A DNA stretch of 64,000 nucleotides from Pyrrhosoma nymphula (lineage: Eukaryota; Arthropoda; Insecta; Odonata; Coenagrionidae): contig OY754338.1 in the NCBI GenBank assembly GCA_963573305.1, positions 16,614,192 through 16,678,191 on the forward strand. The letters run 5' to 3'. Position numbers and translations under genes: made by a program. The notes beneath the pieces were generated by a model that did not search any database, was not told the origin of the DNA, and was given only the letters and a program-made list of their open reading frames with translations. Every line of letters begins with the position of its first letter. Position 1 is the first letter of the stretch. Shown here piece by piece: positions 33,219-43,789 of this stretch.

Positions 33219-33492
33219 TATTTATTGACCACGTATAAATAACCTCTTCCTATATCTTTTTGAGTTTTGGTCAAATAAAAATTCTTTTTTTCTTCACTGC
33301 CAACATTTTGGCAAATTTATTGCCATCCTCAGGGCTAATTGAAAACCATAAAACACAATTAACAACGTAAACAGGTAGAAACAGAAAAATAACAATTCTT
33401 ATGACAACTTTGGTGATAACTACACTGCACATTTTTTTTAACGTTGGCAGTGATAAAAAAAAGAATTTTAACTGACCAAAACTCAATAAGTT
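33219..33492. mobile_element. Insertion flanked by an 18-bp direct repeat, containing a foldback
   Basis: The 18-bp sequence gtagttattaggttaatg occurs at 33201-33218 and 33493-33510. Between them, 33260-33486 has inverted ends (ttgagttttggtcaaataaa and its near complement, about 45 bp). One motif lies on the minus strand: CTGAGGA (complement of 33326-33332), T, GGCAA stem, then AAAAT where other loci have GAAAC. Such a long duplication is unusual for DNA transposons but allowed for Penelope-like elements. Confidence 0.65.
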
Positions 33493-33510
33493 GTAGTTAT
33501 TAGGTTAATG

Positions 33511-34181
33511 CATAAGTTCACAGCGTTTTTTGTCGTAATGAAAGTTTTTCTTTGGAGTCTTAGAGATGCAGAAATTAATCAGCAATAAATTTTCCTCATT
33601 TGCAAATGACTCTCTTCCAACGCTGGGGTAGTTTCTCGATTTTATGCTTGTCTTAAAAAATATGCTTGTTTGGAGTTGAGGAAATCATCAAGCCAATCTT
33701 CGCAAAGCCAAATAAAAAATGCTACGAACTTTTACATCCATCCAATATGAATGTTAGGTTGAAATTGGGTCTAAAAATGATGGCGAAGGGGCAAAATTTC
33801 AGAGAGACGCTGATTGGCGAGTCAGCTTTGTAATATTACATCGATATAGTTGGATTTCAGTGAATGTTGATCGACGCGCACGAGAACTTGATGCGAACTC
33901 TTCGTTTCTGTTCTCCGATGGAAGTCAATTCACCGCTTTGAGGCCACATTTCGTCGCCTTCCTTTTGTTCTCCCGCCACTTCTCTTTTTCGTAATGATGC
34001 GGAGAATAAATTAAGGAGAAATAAATGCTCTCTTCTTCTGGAAGTGACGCCACCGAACGATTCTCGAAAAAAATCTTGGAGTGTGAATAAAATGCCATGA
34101 TTCACGTTGAAGATTAAAGTTGTTTACGGAACTTATTAGTGTTGATGTATGATTTCAGCCTTTCCCGGCGAATGATGCTGA
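33511..34181. other. Unannotated stretch with small GC-richer block
   Basis: A GC-richer part at about 33860-34060 contains an 82-codon minus-strand frame without recognisable similarity. Nothing else is supported. Confidence 0.35.
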
Positions 34182-34377
34182 TGAGTTGTTCTCTGGTTTC
34201 CCTCCAGGTTAGGCTTTCCACGATTGCCGACGTTTCGGCTGAAGACTTTCCTGTCATTTCCAAGGCTGTGGATGAGAGAAAATCCATCCACAGCCTTCAA
34301 AATGGCAGGAAAGTCTCCTGCCGAAACGTCGGCAATCATGGAAAGCCTAACCCGGTGGGAAACCCGAGAATAACTTA
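34182..34377. mobile_element. Foldback element related to the one at 3985
   Basis: Arms pair around a centre near 34280 (ggctgtggatg 34264-34274 with catccacagcc 34285-34295). The right arm has stem GGCAGGA/TCCTGCC followed by GAAAC (34323-34327), but the CTGANGA box is lost. It shares ctttcccggcgaatga (34158-34173, just outside), taggctttcca and cccggtgg-aaacccgag with the 4.0 kb element. Confidence 0.7.
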
Positions 34378-35338
34378 TCATTATTAGTATTGAGGTTTAT
34401 GTTGTATTTTAAGGGATTTGAAACGTTAAATCAATCATTCTAGGTACCTAAAATACGCGATAACTAATAATTGAACGAAAGGAAACTTTCAAAACGGATT
34501 GAATGTCGAAGCGCACATAATAGCAGTGGTATTTCGTTACTCGAGTGTTTGCTTCCATCGTACAATGGAAACGTTTTCAATATATACACAATCTATTTCT
34601 TGATTTTTCTCATAATTAAAGAGCGTATGAAAATTTGAGCAAGTTCTTAATGATAAGTGTGACGAATTCCAAGATGGAAGTTTATCTTGATTGAAACACA
34701 CAGTGTTCGCCCTAATGACCGTTTCAACTATAAATACACGATTTACCGAAAGATGGTTCATTATTTCATGCAGTTAACACTTAAATAAAAACAACGTAAG
34801 AGGCAGCCAAAACTGAACTAGATTACAAGGAAGATATTTTAAACATTAACGAAAAACATAAAATAATTATTACAGCAGTATTCTAATTAAATATTTTTTT
34901 CTCGGATGGACGAAATAAACATTAATACTGGCGACGTTGTCTTCCGATGAACGCTGAAAAAGAGATTGAGAAGCGTAACTTTGCAATTTCCACGATGGGT
35001 GGCAGCCACGTTTGATAGCACGCCGATTGTAATTTTAACAACCGCTCAAGAATAAAATATGTACCGGTTCTGCCGAACCGGTACGAGCCGACTGAATTCC
35101 AACCACTGGTCATACGTCATGCGAGGGGAACAGAATTTATGGCGCACAACTAATTAGAACGAATAACCGTGTTTACACTAATAAGGTACAGTAAAAGATA
35201 GTTACCAATAGGCCGATATAAATATCTGCATAACACATGAACATTTAAATGCCGGTGAGGTCATTTAATTAAAATGCTTAAAACTTTGAGTTTCTTAATA
35301 AATCTTTAAGATGATTCTTGCTTATGACCTCATTTTTA
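34378..35338. other. Unannotated stretch
   Basis: AT-rich, short frames only. A small palindrome gtaccggttc/gaaccggtac occurs at about 35061-35083. Confidence 0.4.
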
Positions 35339-35820
35339 TTATGTAATTCTTTTTTTTTTCTTCTTTCAGGAGATATAAGTCTATTAATTCATAAATTATT
35401 TATTCTCTTTGGCTACGCTTAGCCTTTTTATACGTATGCTTCTTTAGGGCTTTTATGTAAGCTCCTGTTGAAATCTTCCATAAAGTTAGGAATGACAATT
35501 TTCTTTTTTGATACCCGTGTCTTCTGCTGAATGGTTGTTGGTATCTTTAGTTGAGATGGAATTCTTGAAGTAGTTGAGTTCTACTCATATATATATATTG
35601 GTTCCTCCACGTTTAAATATTAAGATGATTCTTCTTCATGACCTCTCTTTTAACTAACCAGTCGAGTATGGAAGATTTCAAACAGGAGATCCACAACTTA
35701 TATAAAAGCCCAGAAGAAGCATGTATAAAAATGCGAAATGTCGGCTAAGAGAATAAATAATCTACACATTAATAGATCTATATCTCCTGAAAGAAGAAAA
35801 AAAATAATTACATAATAAAA
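35339..35820. mobile_element. Foldback element with long spacer
   Basis: The left arm (35339-35480) and right arm (35668-35820) are inverted, imperfect copies. The right arm has CAGAAGA (35711-35717), A, GCAT (35719-35722) / ATGC (35731-35734), GAAAT (35735-35739). The left arm keeps the same layout in reverse with a damaged stem. The spacer is about 190 bp, longer than in the compact hairpins. Confidence 0.6.
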
Positions 35821-36557
35821 TCTTTAGTAAAAACAATAACAATTTGATGTCTCTCTTATTTCTTTCATAGTTTTCTCCACGGTGTTCATAAATGCTGTCT
35901 GTATGGAACCCATCAATACTATCCCCTGATTAAATAAAGTGCCTAACAGTTCAGCTTATTTGCATTAAGTTACTTTACAATCTGTAAACGAGCGTGTGCT
36001 GGGACCTAAACTTTAGTGCGTGTAACTGGACATCAATGTGTAGCCGAATGACGCGTTGTTGAATATTGTCCTCGAAATTGTATTTTTCATGATTCTATGG
36101 TCAATATCCATTGTGGTGGGTGCTGTCCAGGCCTTAAATTCATCTCATAAATGGATGAAACATACAAATTTGCTATCAAGGACTGGCTGTATATTCGTTG
36201 TTTCATTTGCAGAAAACAGCGCCACTGACGGTAACAAGGGAAGACTGAATTCGGCGACTGTTAATACATGCCGACATAATTAGGACTCACACATTTAGGT
36301 GGCTTTCTCCCTTCGACGGGAACATTTAAGCGACTAGCGGGAAAAAGTGTCGGCGAGGCTTAAAATTCATCTCCATCTTCGATATTCGTGGTCTTCCATT
36401 ACTGATGCGGCCGTGAATACGTTCACCCCACCCCACGATAGGTGCTCGAATTTGAAAAATAATTATTTGTCGGCGCGTTGCGGCTTTGGATTGTTTTCTG
36501 AGTGACTTAATGTCTGCAGGATGTGTGGGCGCAATGCTTTTGTGGCGTGGGCTGAAG
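35821..36557. other. Unannotated stretch
   Basis: No feature recognised; a few 75-100-codon frames without similarity. Confidence 0.4.
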
Positions 36558-36763
36558 GATAGATATATAGATGGATGGATAGATAAATAATTTATTTGCA
36601 CTGGGAAATTGTGCCTTAAGTACAACAATTAACTACAAAACATTTTGTCGAGGCTCCAATATAACAACAATAGAATATTCAAATTTGTTGTCATCAAAAA
36701 AATAATTTTAACAGAAAATAGTTATAAAATACATACAAGCTGACATATAAAATTTTGGTTATA

Positions 36764-38054
36764 CGAGGGCAAGGTGAAAAGTTCTCGGCCTGGCAATGAA
36801 AGACTGTAATTTTTCTGTCAAAAATGTATTTATTTTTCCACATCGTCCCCTTTTATGTCTATTCACTTTGTTTAACGTTTTTCAAATGAGTAGATTCCAT
36901 GACGGAAGTGCGATTCTGGTAGGTCTGCAAAATAACCATCTGCGGCTGCCATAACATCTTAATTGGACTTAAAACGTTTTCTATCTACAATTTTTTTTTA
37001 ATTTGGGAATAGGTGGAAGTCAGATGGCGCCAAATATGGTGAATAGGATGAATTTTCCAATTATTTTTAGTTCAAATCCCTGTTTTCCCAGTGCCAAAGC
37101 AACTTTGTGGGCAGAGGCATTGTCCTGGTGAAAGATGGTTTTCTTTTTTTGAAACCCAGGCCTCTTCTCACGTATTTTCTCATCCAGTTGGTCCAGAGGA
37201 CTTGCGTAGTATTCATCATTTATTTTTTACCATTTGCAAGGTAATCAATTAGAAGAATCCCTTTTGCATCCCAGAAAACACTGGCCATCACCTTTCCGGC
37301 AGATAAAATCGACTTCGCCTTTTTTGGGGCAGGTCCGCCGGCTTCCACCCACTGCTTTGATGACAATTTAGTTTCTGGTGTGTAGTAGTGGACCTACGTC
37401 TCATTGACAGTAACAAATCAGCGCACAAAATCAGTTCGATTATTTGAAAACGGTCCAAACATTGCTGAGAAATTTGATTACGCACTTGCTTTCGGTCAGC
37501 ATTTAACAAATGCGGCACTCACCATGCACGAAGCTTTTTCATATTTAATTCATCATGAAAAATTTATCGTACTCTTTCCTCTGATATGCCTATGTATCAG
37601 CTATTTCATACACCTTTAATCGCCGATCGTCCAAAACCATATTGTACACTTTCTCGAATTTTTCATTTCTTGTTACAGTTTTGGGACGTCCTTCACATGG
37701 TTCATCTTCAAGAGAATTTTGGCCACGTTTAAATTCTGCCATCCATATCTTAAATGTCGATAATGAAGAAGCAGAGTCCTTATAAACCTTCACCAACTTT
37801 GGATGAATTTTTGTTGGCCATTAACCGTCCAAAATGGATAGTTTTACGACAGCACGATACTCCAGTTTATCCATGTGAACGAAACACACACAACACGTCT
37901 ACTACAAAAAGCCGTGTCAACAATACAATGTGGCAGCTCAACTTGAAATTGGAATTACATTGTTGGGAAACGTGTAGAAATATAACAAAACCAAAATGTC
38001 ATAGGTACTAACGCCATCTCTGGGTAAGGCCGTGAACTTTTCACCTCACCCTCG
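36764..38054 (-). mobile_element. mariner transposon, 1291 bp, decayed
   Basis: Flanked by TA (36762-36763 and 38055-38056). Terminal inverted repeats of about 30 bp begin CGAGGGCAAGGTGAAAAGTT and, from the other end, CGAGGGTGAGGTGAAAAGTT. The size is normal for a mariner. It inserted into the 3' untranslated region of LINE D. Terminal repeats differ at few positions, but the coding region is broken. Confidence 0.9.
36890..37800 (-). pseudogene. mariner transposase pseudogene
   Basis: Reading leftwards on the minus strand, an N-terminal helix-turn-helix segment is clear: YKDSASSLSTFKIWMAEFKR, SLEDEPCEGRPKT, then KVYNMVLDDRRLKVYEIADT. After a frame change the catalytic part appears as VHYYTPETKLSSKQWVEAGG, KKAKSILSAGKVMASVFWDA, ILLIDYL and, after another shift, FHQDNASAHKVALA. 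The first catalytic aspartate of the usual DETW block is changed and followed by a stop (NET-stop). The second aspartate (QDNA) is kept, and the third region is unrecognisable. Several shifts and stops make it inactive. Confidence 0.85.
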
Positions 38055-38262
38055 TACATTTATGTACAATTGTGCATGGATAGAGAAAAGGAAACTTATT
38101 TGCCTAATAACATATCATAAATACGGTTTTAAATTTGTTCAGGAACTGCAGTTTCTTTAATTCATCAGGTAGGGAGTTTCCGAGCTTTTCACCGGTAACT
38201 TGAAATGACTTTTGGAAGGTTGTGGTGCGGTATGCTGGGTTGTACAGATATTGGGATGAGGA

Positions 38263-39461
38263 TCTTTATTATTTTTTTTATTAAAAGGGAGAGAATTGGA
38301 ACACCAATTCCCTCCCACTCCGTTTTCCCTTGAAAGGGTAGAGCGGAGTTCCTCTTTCAATTACAATAATATGTGGGGTACCAATTATTAAACCCCCAAT
38401 TTTCTAGATTTTACTTTTTTTAACAATTGGTTCATATTTTTCTAGTTTACTTCAAGTTTCAATATTTTTTTCATTACATTTAATTTACAAAGTGTATTAT
38501 TATTTTTATAAAAATATTATTTGGTTTTCTCCTTTGATTTCTTCATCGGGTGTCTTGCGATTTTCTTTGCTTGCTTTACAATTGTTATTTTATTCTTAGT
38601 ATTTCTATCAAAAAGTTGTCTTCTTTCTTCTTCCTCCTTTTCAGCATTCTCACCATTCCTTCCACTTCTTTTTTCTTATCTTCTCTTCTCCTTTTATTTT
38701 CTTGATTTCTTCTACGTCCCTTCTCCTTCTCGCGGTCTTATGAAGTTTGAAACTGCTTCGGCTGCTTTTTTATTCCCCAGTCCTTTTCCAACCTCTTCCA
38801 GTGTGACTGGCCAGTTTCCGAAGATCTTCTTAAACTCAGTTCTTTCTTCTGCGTATTTTGGACAATCGTACAACCTATGCTGTACATCGTCTTGTCCTAG
38901 GTCGCAGTCGCATTCTACATTTCCTATTTTCTTAAGAAAGGTCTTGAGTCCTCCATGTCCCGTTATGATTTCGGTTATGTATCTGTCCATTTTGAGTTTA
39001 CATGTTAGTCGATTTTCAATTATCGGGAAGAACTTAAACGTTAGTCTTCCTTTTTCTGTTGAATTTCATTCTGCTTGCCAGGTTCTGTTCGTAATTTCAT
39101 TTATTATCCTCTTGTTTGTATTCAATTGTTCGGTATTTGTTAGCTGAGTTCCATCTATTGAAGCTCTTCCGGTTCTCCTTAGTTGTGACTTGAGGAGTCT
39201 AGATATTATTTCTAAATTTATTGGCTTAATTCCAGTGAATACATTTAATGCTTCGTTGCTCAATGTACGGTAACCTCTCGCGATAGGTAGAAGGCAGCTC
39301 CTTTGTGCTTCGTATAACTTTCGTTTAACTCTGCTATCATTGATTCTATGTCCCCACACCTCTATACCATAGGAAGCAATGGGTATTGTTACTGCATGAT
39401 AAATGATTCGAAGACTATCAGTATGTATGCTAAATATTTGTTTACTGAATTTATGCTGAAT
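38263..39461 (-). mobile_element. 5'-truncated R1-like LINE with 12-bp target duplication
   Basis: The sequence ttgggatgagga lies at 38251-38262 and 39462-39473, a perfect 12-bp duplication. The minus-strand 3' end is A-rich (aataaaaaaaataataaaga complementing 38263-38282), as expected for target-primed integration. It is inserted in the coding tail of LINE D. Confidence 0.85.
38712..39460 (-). pseudogene. R1-like LINE ORF2 C-terminus, one premature stop
   Basis: The frame runs from about 39460 (SLRIIYHAVTIPIASYGIEV, then WGHRI) through AQRSCLLPIARGYRTLSNEA and NVFTGIKPINLEI to TGHGGLKTFLKKIGNVECD. It ends with the zinc-knuckle-like set C-x-C, H and DCPKY near residue 70 of the last segment. 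YRTLS-x-EA-x-x-V-x-x-G and the C/H knuckle after TGHG are hallmarks of the R1/I-type tail. A single in-frame TGA (complement of 39066-39068), where Trp would fit, separates two otherwise open halves, so decay is recent. RT catalytic motifs are upstream of the truncation and absent. Confidence 0.75.
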
Positions 39462-39760
39462 TTGGGATGAGGACCTTGTGATGATCGAGTAGATGGTGAG
39501 ACGGGAAGAGGTTTAGGAGGTATTTTGGTTGCTTTTTCTGAAATAGAGAGTAGAGGAATGTGGCCAGTAAGTACGTTGTACGGGAGTTGTTGAAAACCAT
39601 CCAAGCTCCTGGATAAACGGAGAGATATGTTCATCCCGTTGGAGATCACATGATCTTACACATGAATTTAATGATCTCTGTAATTTTACATTCTGTTCAA
39701 CAGTAAGGTCGCTAAATACTAAGGAGCAGTAATCAAGATTAGGAAACACTAAATTAGAGA

Positions 39761-40396
39761 TTGGTAAGCTGGATAGCGAGGAATTTGTCTGAAGAAATGG
39801 AATATAGGTTGTGGGGGAGGCGTGAGGAATTTGTTGGCGGATATTCGGAGAATTCGGCGAAAGTGGATGGAGTTGAGAGCTAACGGCATATATTGAAGAG
39901 GGGAAGCATGTTTTGAAAAGCGCGGAAGAGGATGTGAGAAAGGGAGAGGGAATTTAGGGCGACACACGGTGAGGCAGAAGGTACATATTAAGAGAGACTA
40001 ATGTCATTCTAAATGAATATTCATACATGAGAAAGCTTAAATAGGACGCCGATGTGAAGAAATTAATCAAAGGAGCAGGTAGGATCAGAAACGAGGAAGT
40101 TTATAATGATAATAACAACAACGCGACTTTATTGGGGTGAGATTGAGGCATTAGCAGCCCCTTCTTCCATCTGTCCCTTCGTCTAATACATCTATGAAAC
40201 AATTACAATTAGGGTATTTAAATTTTATAGAAAAAAAATTAAAAAATGGCCATCATTATTTTATAATGAAGAAACTGGAATATAAACAACGTAGAAAGAT
40301 AAACACGATTGTGGGAAAAACGCAAGGAATAAGGAGGAGCTGATATCCTTAACGAAAAAACCCTCTGCAGGGAAACAATCACACATGAAAGGGAGT
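39761..40396. other. Unannotated stretch with a possible LINE 3' end
   Basis: At about 40098-40200 the minus strand reads ccccaataaagtcgcgttgt then ttgttattatc, resembling a LINE 3' end with a short microsatellite. The rest is unassigned. Confidence 0.3.
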
Positions 40397-40945
40397 GTGA
40401 AAAACCTGCGAAAACCTACCAATAGATGAAGCTAATGTACTAAAAAAAGCAATGTAAGAAGCATATAAAAATAAAGAAAAGGGGAGCTGATGTGCACTTA
40501 TGAATGTGAAATAAAATATTTTATAGAATTATAAATCAGTAATTAAAAAAGAAGTCATGATTAATGAAAATATGAAAAATGATTAAATACTATTCAATTA
40601 TAAATTTAACAGTAATTATAGTAATAATAAGAGTGTATTTAACGTTTTAAAAATGTGATAAAATAAAATTAATAGAAAGATGAGATAGCGATGATGAAAT
40701 AGCGAATGAATGAATGAAAAAAATATGCAATAAGTCCTGTGTGTGTGTGTGTCCTGAGTGTGACAAACCTGCGAAAACCTATTAATAGGTGAAGCTTATG
40801 TATTTTTTTAAATCTATGTAAGAAATATATAAAATGAAAGAAAAGGGGAGTTGATATGCACAAATCAATGTGAAATAAAATATTTAAAAAATTACAAATC
40901 AATAATTAAAAAAGAAGTAAATAGACTAATGAGAAAACATAATGA
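40397..40945. repeat. Imperfect direct duplication, unit about 190 bp
   Basis: 40397-40580 and 40756-40945 are direct copies: both carry acctgcgaaaacct, agaaaaggggag, tgatatgcac-type text, gtgaaataaaatatt and taattaaaaaagaagt. About 170 bp of AT-rich text with (GT)n at 40739-40751 separates them. Confidence 0.6.
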
Positions 40946-41166
40946 AAAGTAAAGAAAACTTTGTAATTCCACATAAATATTTAATGTGCGACCTAGGTTT
41001 CGACGTGGCACGTCATAATCTTGAAAAAATTTGAGAATTTGCTGTGATTTTGCTTTGTGAATTTTGCTTTTATCATCTCACCAGATGATGTCGTGCCACG
41101 TCGAAACCTAGGTCGTACGTTAAATATTTATGAGGAATTACAAAGTTTTCTTTACTTTTCATTATG
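40938..41166. mobile_element. Foldback element, 229-bp hairpin
   Basis: Arms pair from cataatgaaaag (40938) to cttttcattatg (41155-41166), containing tttcgacgtggcacg and its complement. The right arm carries CAGATGA (41082-41088), T, stem GTCGTG / CACGTC, GAAAC (41103-41107), then ctaggtcg. The left arm has the same in reverse with a damaged box. The central loop is about 40 bp. Confidence 0.75.
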
Positions 41167-42104
41167 TTAAGTCGATTCCATGAAGTCACGCCCGAGACAA
41201 CGAATTATATAATGAGAAAACCGTATGGCATACTTTAGATCCGGTGTCCCGTGGTTATTTTTTTATCCAAAGGATATCAGCTTACGTTAGTGAAGATTGA
41301 GATGTATAGGCCACTAACTGTTGTGACACTATAAACCAGGGCTTTGGAGCCAAGGTCAAGGGGAAGTGATTCCGGTTGTTTTTTAGCTCCGGCTCCGGTC
41401 AAAATTTTCGGTGTCTAATAACGGTTATTATTTTAACATTGCCATGTATAAAATATTTCAGTGTTGTCATATTAAATACAATGTTTCCCCTCTTTTATTC
41501 AACTTGCATTAATTTCTTTTAAAATAATCTCAATATTTTACAAAAAAATGCTTAGTATGACTAGAACAAGTGTAACTGCATATATAAAATTATCTGCTTT
41601 TTTTTCTTCTTTCATCGCTGGTGATTCTGCTTCCCAAATAACAAACTTCTTCCACTTGCGCAAGTTTTTGTTCTCCAAGTTTGACTGTTATTCAGTCTTC
41701 TTGATTTCTTCCGCCAACTATCACCTTTTTACATTAATTTTCAAGTTACATTTCTTGGTTTTGTTTTGCCCATGCAGTTGAGCATTCTACTCCTCAATGC
41801 TCCCTTCCCTCCTGCCCCTCTCCCAACCCACCCACCCGTCTGACCCCCCCTCAACAGCACTTTCTTCGGCACCCGGTGACACTTCCGTGGATTGGCCCGA
41901 GGCCAAAAAAAGCGGTCGCAAGAGGTGCCGCTTGTGTCGATCCAGGAAAATAAAAAAAAAGAGAGAAATTCGAAATGCCGCGGAGACCGAAATTATCAAG
42001 GGCAATGCTCCCCCCCAAGGCCACGGCAACGCCACGTGAATTTCCTTTGTTTACGTGGCGAGAATTCTAACGTGTAGGTATACTTAAATAGTGCGCGCGA
42101 TGCT
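41167..42104. other. Unannotated stretch with GC-rich block at about 41790-42060
   Basis: C-rich then CG-rich at 41790-42060, with 60-82-codon frames on both strands that are probably compositional. A ggagc-x-gg-type text at 41343-41400 faintly recalls a hAT terminus but has no partner. Confidence 0.3.
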
Positions 42105-42112
42105 ATCTAGAA

Positions 42113-42535
42113 CAAGGGTCTCCAAACGTATCGTAACGAGGGCCACATTGGGGTACTTGAATACTTTTCAGCGGGCCGTAGTAATAAAAAATAGGAAACT
42201 CTAGATATGAGTTTTATCAAAATCATAAAATTTTATTATCTAATTACAGAGTATGTGAAATTAAATTATCGCATATTGATGACGACGAACACCACCAGCA
42301 AATTCTCATACTTTCAACACAAAACCATTAATATAAATGATATTATTGTGCTTGTGCTTAAAAAAATCTTATTAAACTGAGATTTAAATTTTGAAACCCT
42401 AATTACTTTCAAGTAGTGACAATCCAAGCAAACATTATGCGGCGCATTTCTCATTTCGCATAACTCTTCTGCGGGGTGAATAAAATCATCTTGCGGGCCT
42501 GATGAGGCCCGCGGGCCGTACTTTGGAGACACCTG
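42113..42535. mobile_element. hAT-type non-autonomous element, 423 bp
   Basis: The ends CAAGGGTCTCCAAACG and the complement of gtactttggagacacctg form an inverted repeat, with further inverted text gcgggcc inside. The flanks atctagaa (42105-42112) and atctagtt (42536-42543) match at 6 of 8 positions, consistent with an 8-bp duplication. The 'GTCTCCAAA...GGCCCGCGGGCC' end is a familiar hAT pattern. No transposase frame. Confidence 0.7.
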
Positions 42536-42543
42536 ATCTAGTT

Positions 42544-43645
42544 GTCTTATGTTAGGAATATATGTAACAAAAAAAACAATGTAGGGCCAGATTTCACAAT
42601 TGCTTGGCATGATAACCGATGTAGATATGCTCCACCAATGATAGCCTTCATGTCAACCAACTGACAGTCAGATGTATGTACTGTGCGAAGGATAATATCT
42701 CATTGCATCAAATAAATGTAAATGATATCTCATGGTCAGCGGCTACCAGAGAGCATAAAAACCGAGCTCAAGGGTTTGGGAATTATGACGGTGAAGCTAT
42801 TGTTCAATGCCACTTTAGAGACAAAAAATTCGAAGAAAGGCAGCTTATTCGCTTCATATCCGTGAATGAATGAGTGTACACAAATATTGAGCCATTTGTT
42901 TCCTTCTATCTGGCACAGGTCCTCGTTGTCAGTTGCATAAAAGTTACTCGGAGACACCAATCGTTTTACCCAGGGTGAGAACAAGCACTCCAACTCAGGC
43001 ATGAATCGGGCTCTTATTGGCTAACTTTCCGTGTATGACAACACTCTCCTAAGTGTTGCTTTGGAGACGACTTTCTCTACTGGGGGTGACTCTTGACTTG
43101 ACATGCTCTTAGTAGCGAGATACAAAAAAAAGTCAAAGTTTTTCTTTTCTTTCTCTGAGAAACAATCTGCTTCGCTTGCTTAGATTAAAATTGTGTGGTC
43201 GCTTGTCTATGAGCTGGACCACTAGTCAATTTGATCCCTAATTGGGTGCTTTAAGGAGAACAACTTAAGTGCAGTACTCCGTCAGTCGTATGAGACATTG
43301 AACTCAATGGCTTGCCTATCGGATTAAGGTCATTGTTTGGGGGGATCGCCACTTTACGGGGGCCCAGGGTGTATGGAATACCTTATGGTTACCATTTTAT
43401 CCTATTTTATTCTATTTTACCATGAATAACGGGTGGGGGGAAGGGGCCGCCCCCCTTCTCCCCTCTTGATCCGCCCCGACGTTAAGAGCAGGCGATTGCT
43501 AGCGCCGGGGTCTTCTACGTAAAAGTATATATCTGTGAAATACGAAATTTTACAGTAGCCACCTTTAAAAATAAAAATTGAGATGAGTGTTTGTTCAAGG
43601 AACATCGCTTGTGTTATTTAAATGAAGTGGCACTTTTCCACTAAA
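42544..43645. other. Unannotated stretch
   Basis: No recognisable family; a GC-rich patch with gatccgcccc at about 43425-43485 may be a solo repeat end. Confidence 0.35.
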
Positions 43646-43649
43646 AATG

Positions 43650-43787
43650 TTATTTAGACGACGCGCGTAAGCTTGCTTAGCCATCGTCAGGTGACTCATC
43701 TCTCGTCTCACTTAGCCTTCATAACAGGTGACTCATCAGTCACCTGATATGATGGCTAAGCAAGCTGAAACTTGACGTATCAACACG
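43650..43787. mobile_element. Compact foldback element
   Basis: Arms pair around gcttagccatc (43675-43685) and gatggctaagc (43751-43761). The left arm, on minus, has CTGACGA (complement of 43684-43690), T, GGCTAAGC. The right arm has CTGATATGA with a 2-bp insertion, T, GGCTAAGC and GAAAC (43767-43771). The sequence aggtgactcatc is repeated in the loop. Confidence 0.65.
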
Positions 43788-43789
43788 TT

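Larger units (their letters stand above)
36558..39760 (-). pseudogene. CR1/Jockey-like LINE 3' half (D), split by a mariner and an R1-like LINE
   Basis: On the minus strand the coding part starts near 39757 with NLDYCSLVFSDLTVEQNVKL, RSCDLQRDEHISPF and ELGW, then resumes below 38262 with FQVTGEKLGNSLPDELKKL and ends FKTVFMICY stop. This order (YCS, LQR, DEH-x-SP, LGW, NSLP) is the C-terminal thumb and tail of CR1/Jockey ORF2. The 3' region continues across the mariner and finishes in a (GATA/GATG)n tract at 36558-36590. The RT catalytic region is missing, so it is 5'-truncated. Removing both insertions leaves about 0.7 kb. Confidence 0.65.

Noticed and set aside
38521..39147. 208-codon plus-strand frame
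   Set aside because: Lies antisense to the R1-like LINE fragment; phenylalanine/serine-rich and without known domain.
41340..41410. hAT terminus (ggagcc...ggctcc-type text)
   Set aside because: No partner end or 8-bp duplication could be found.
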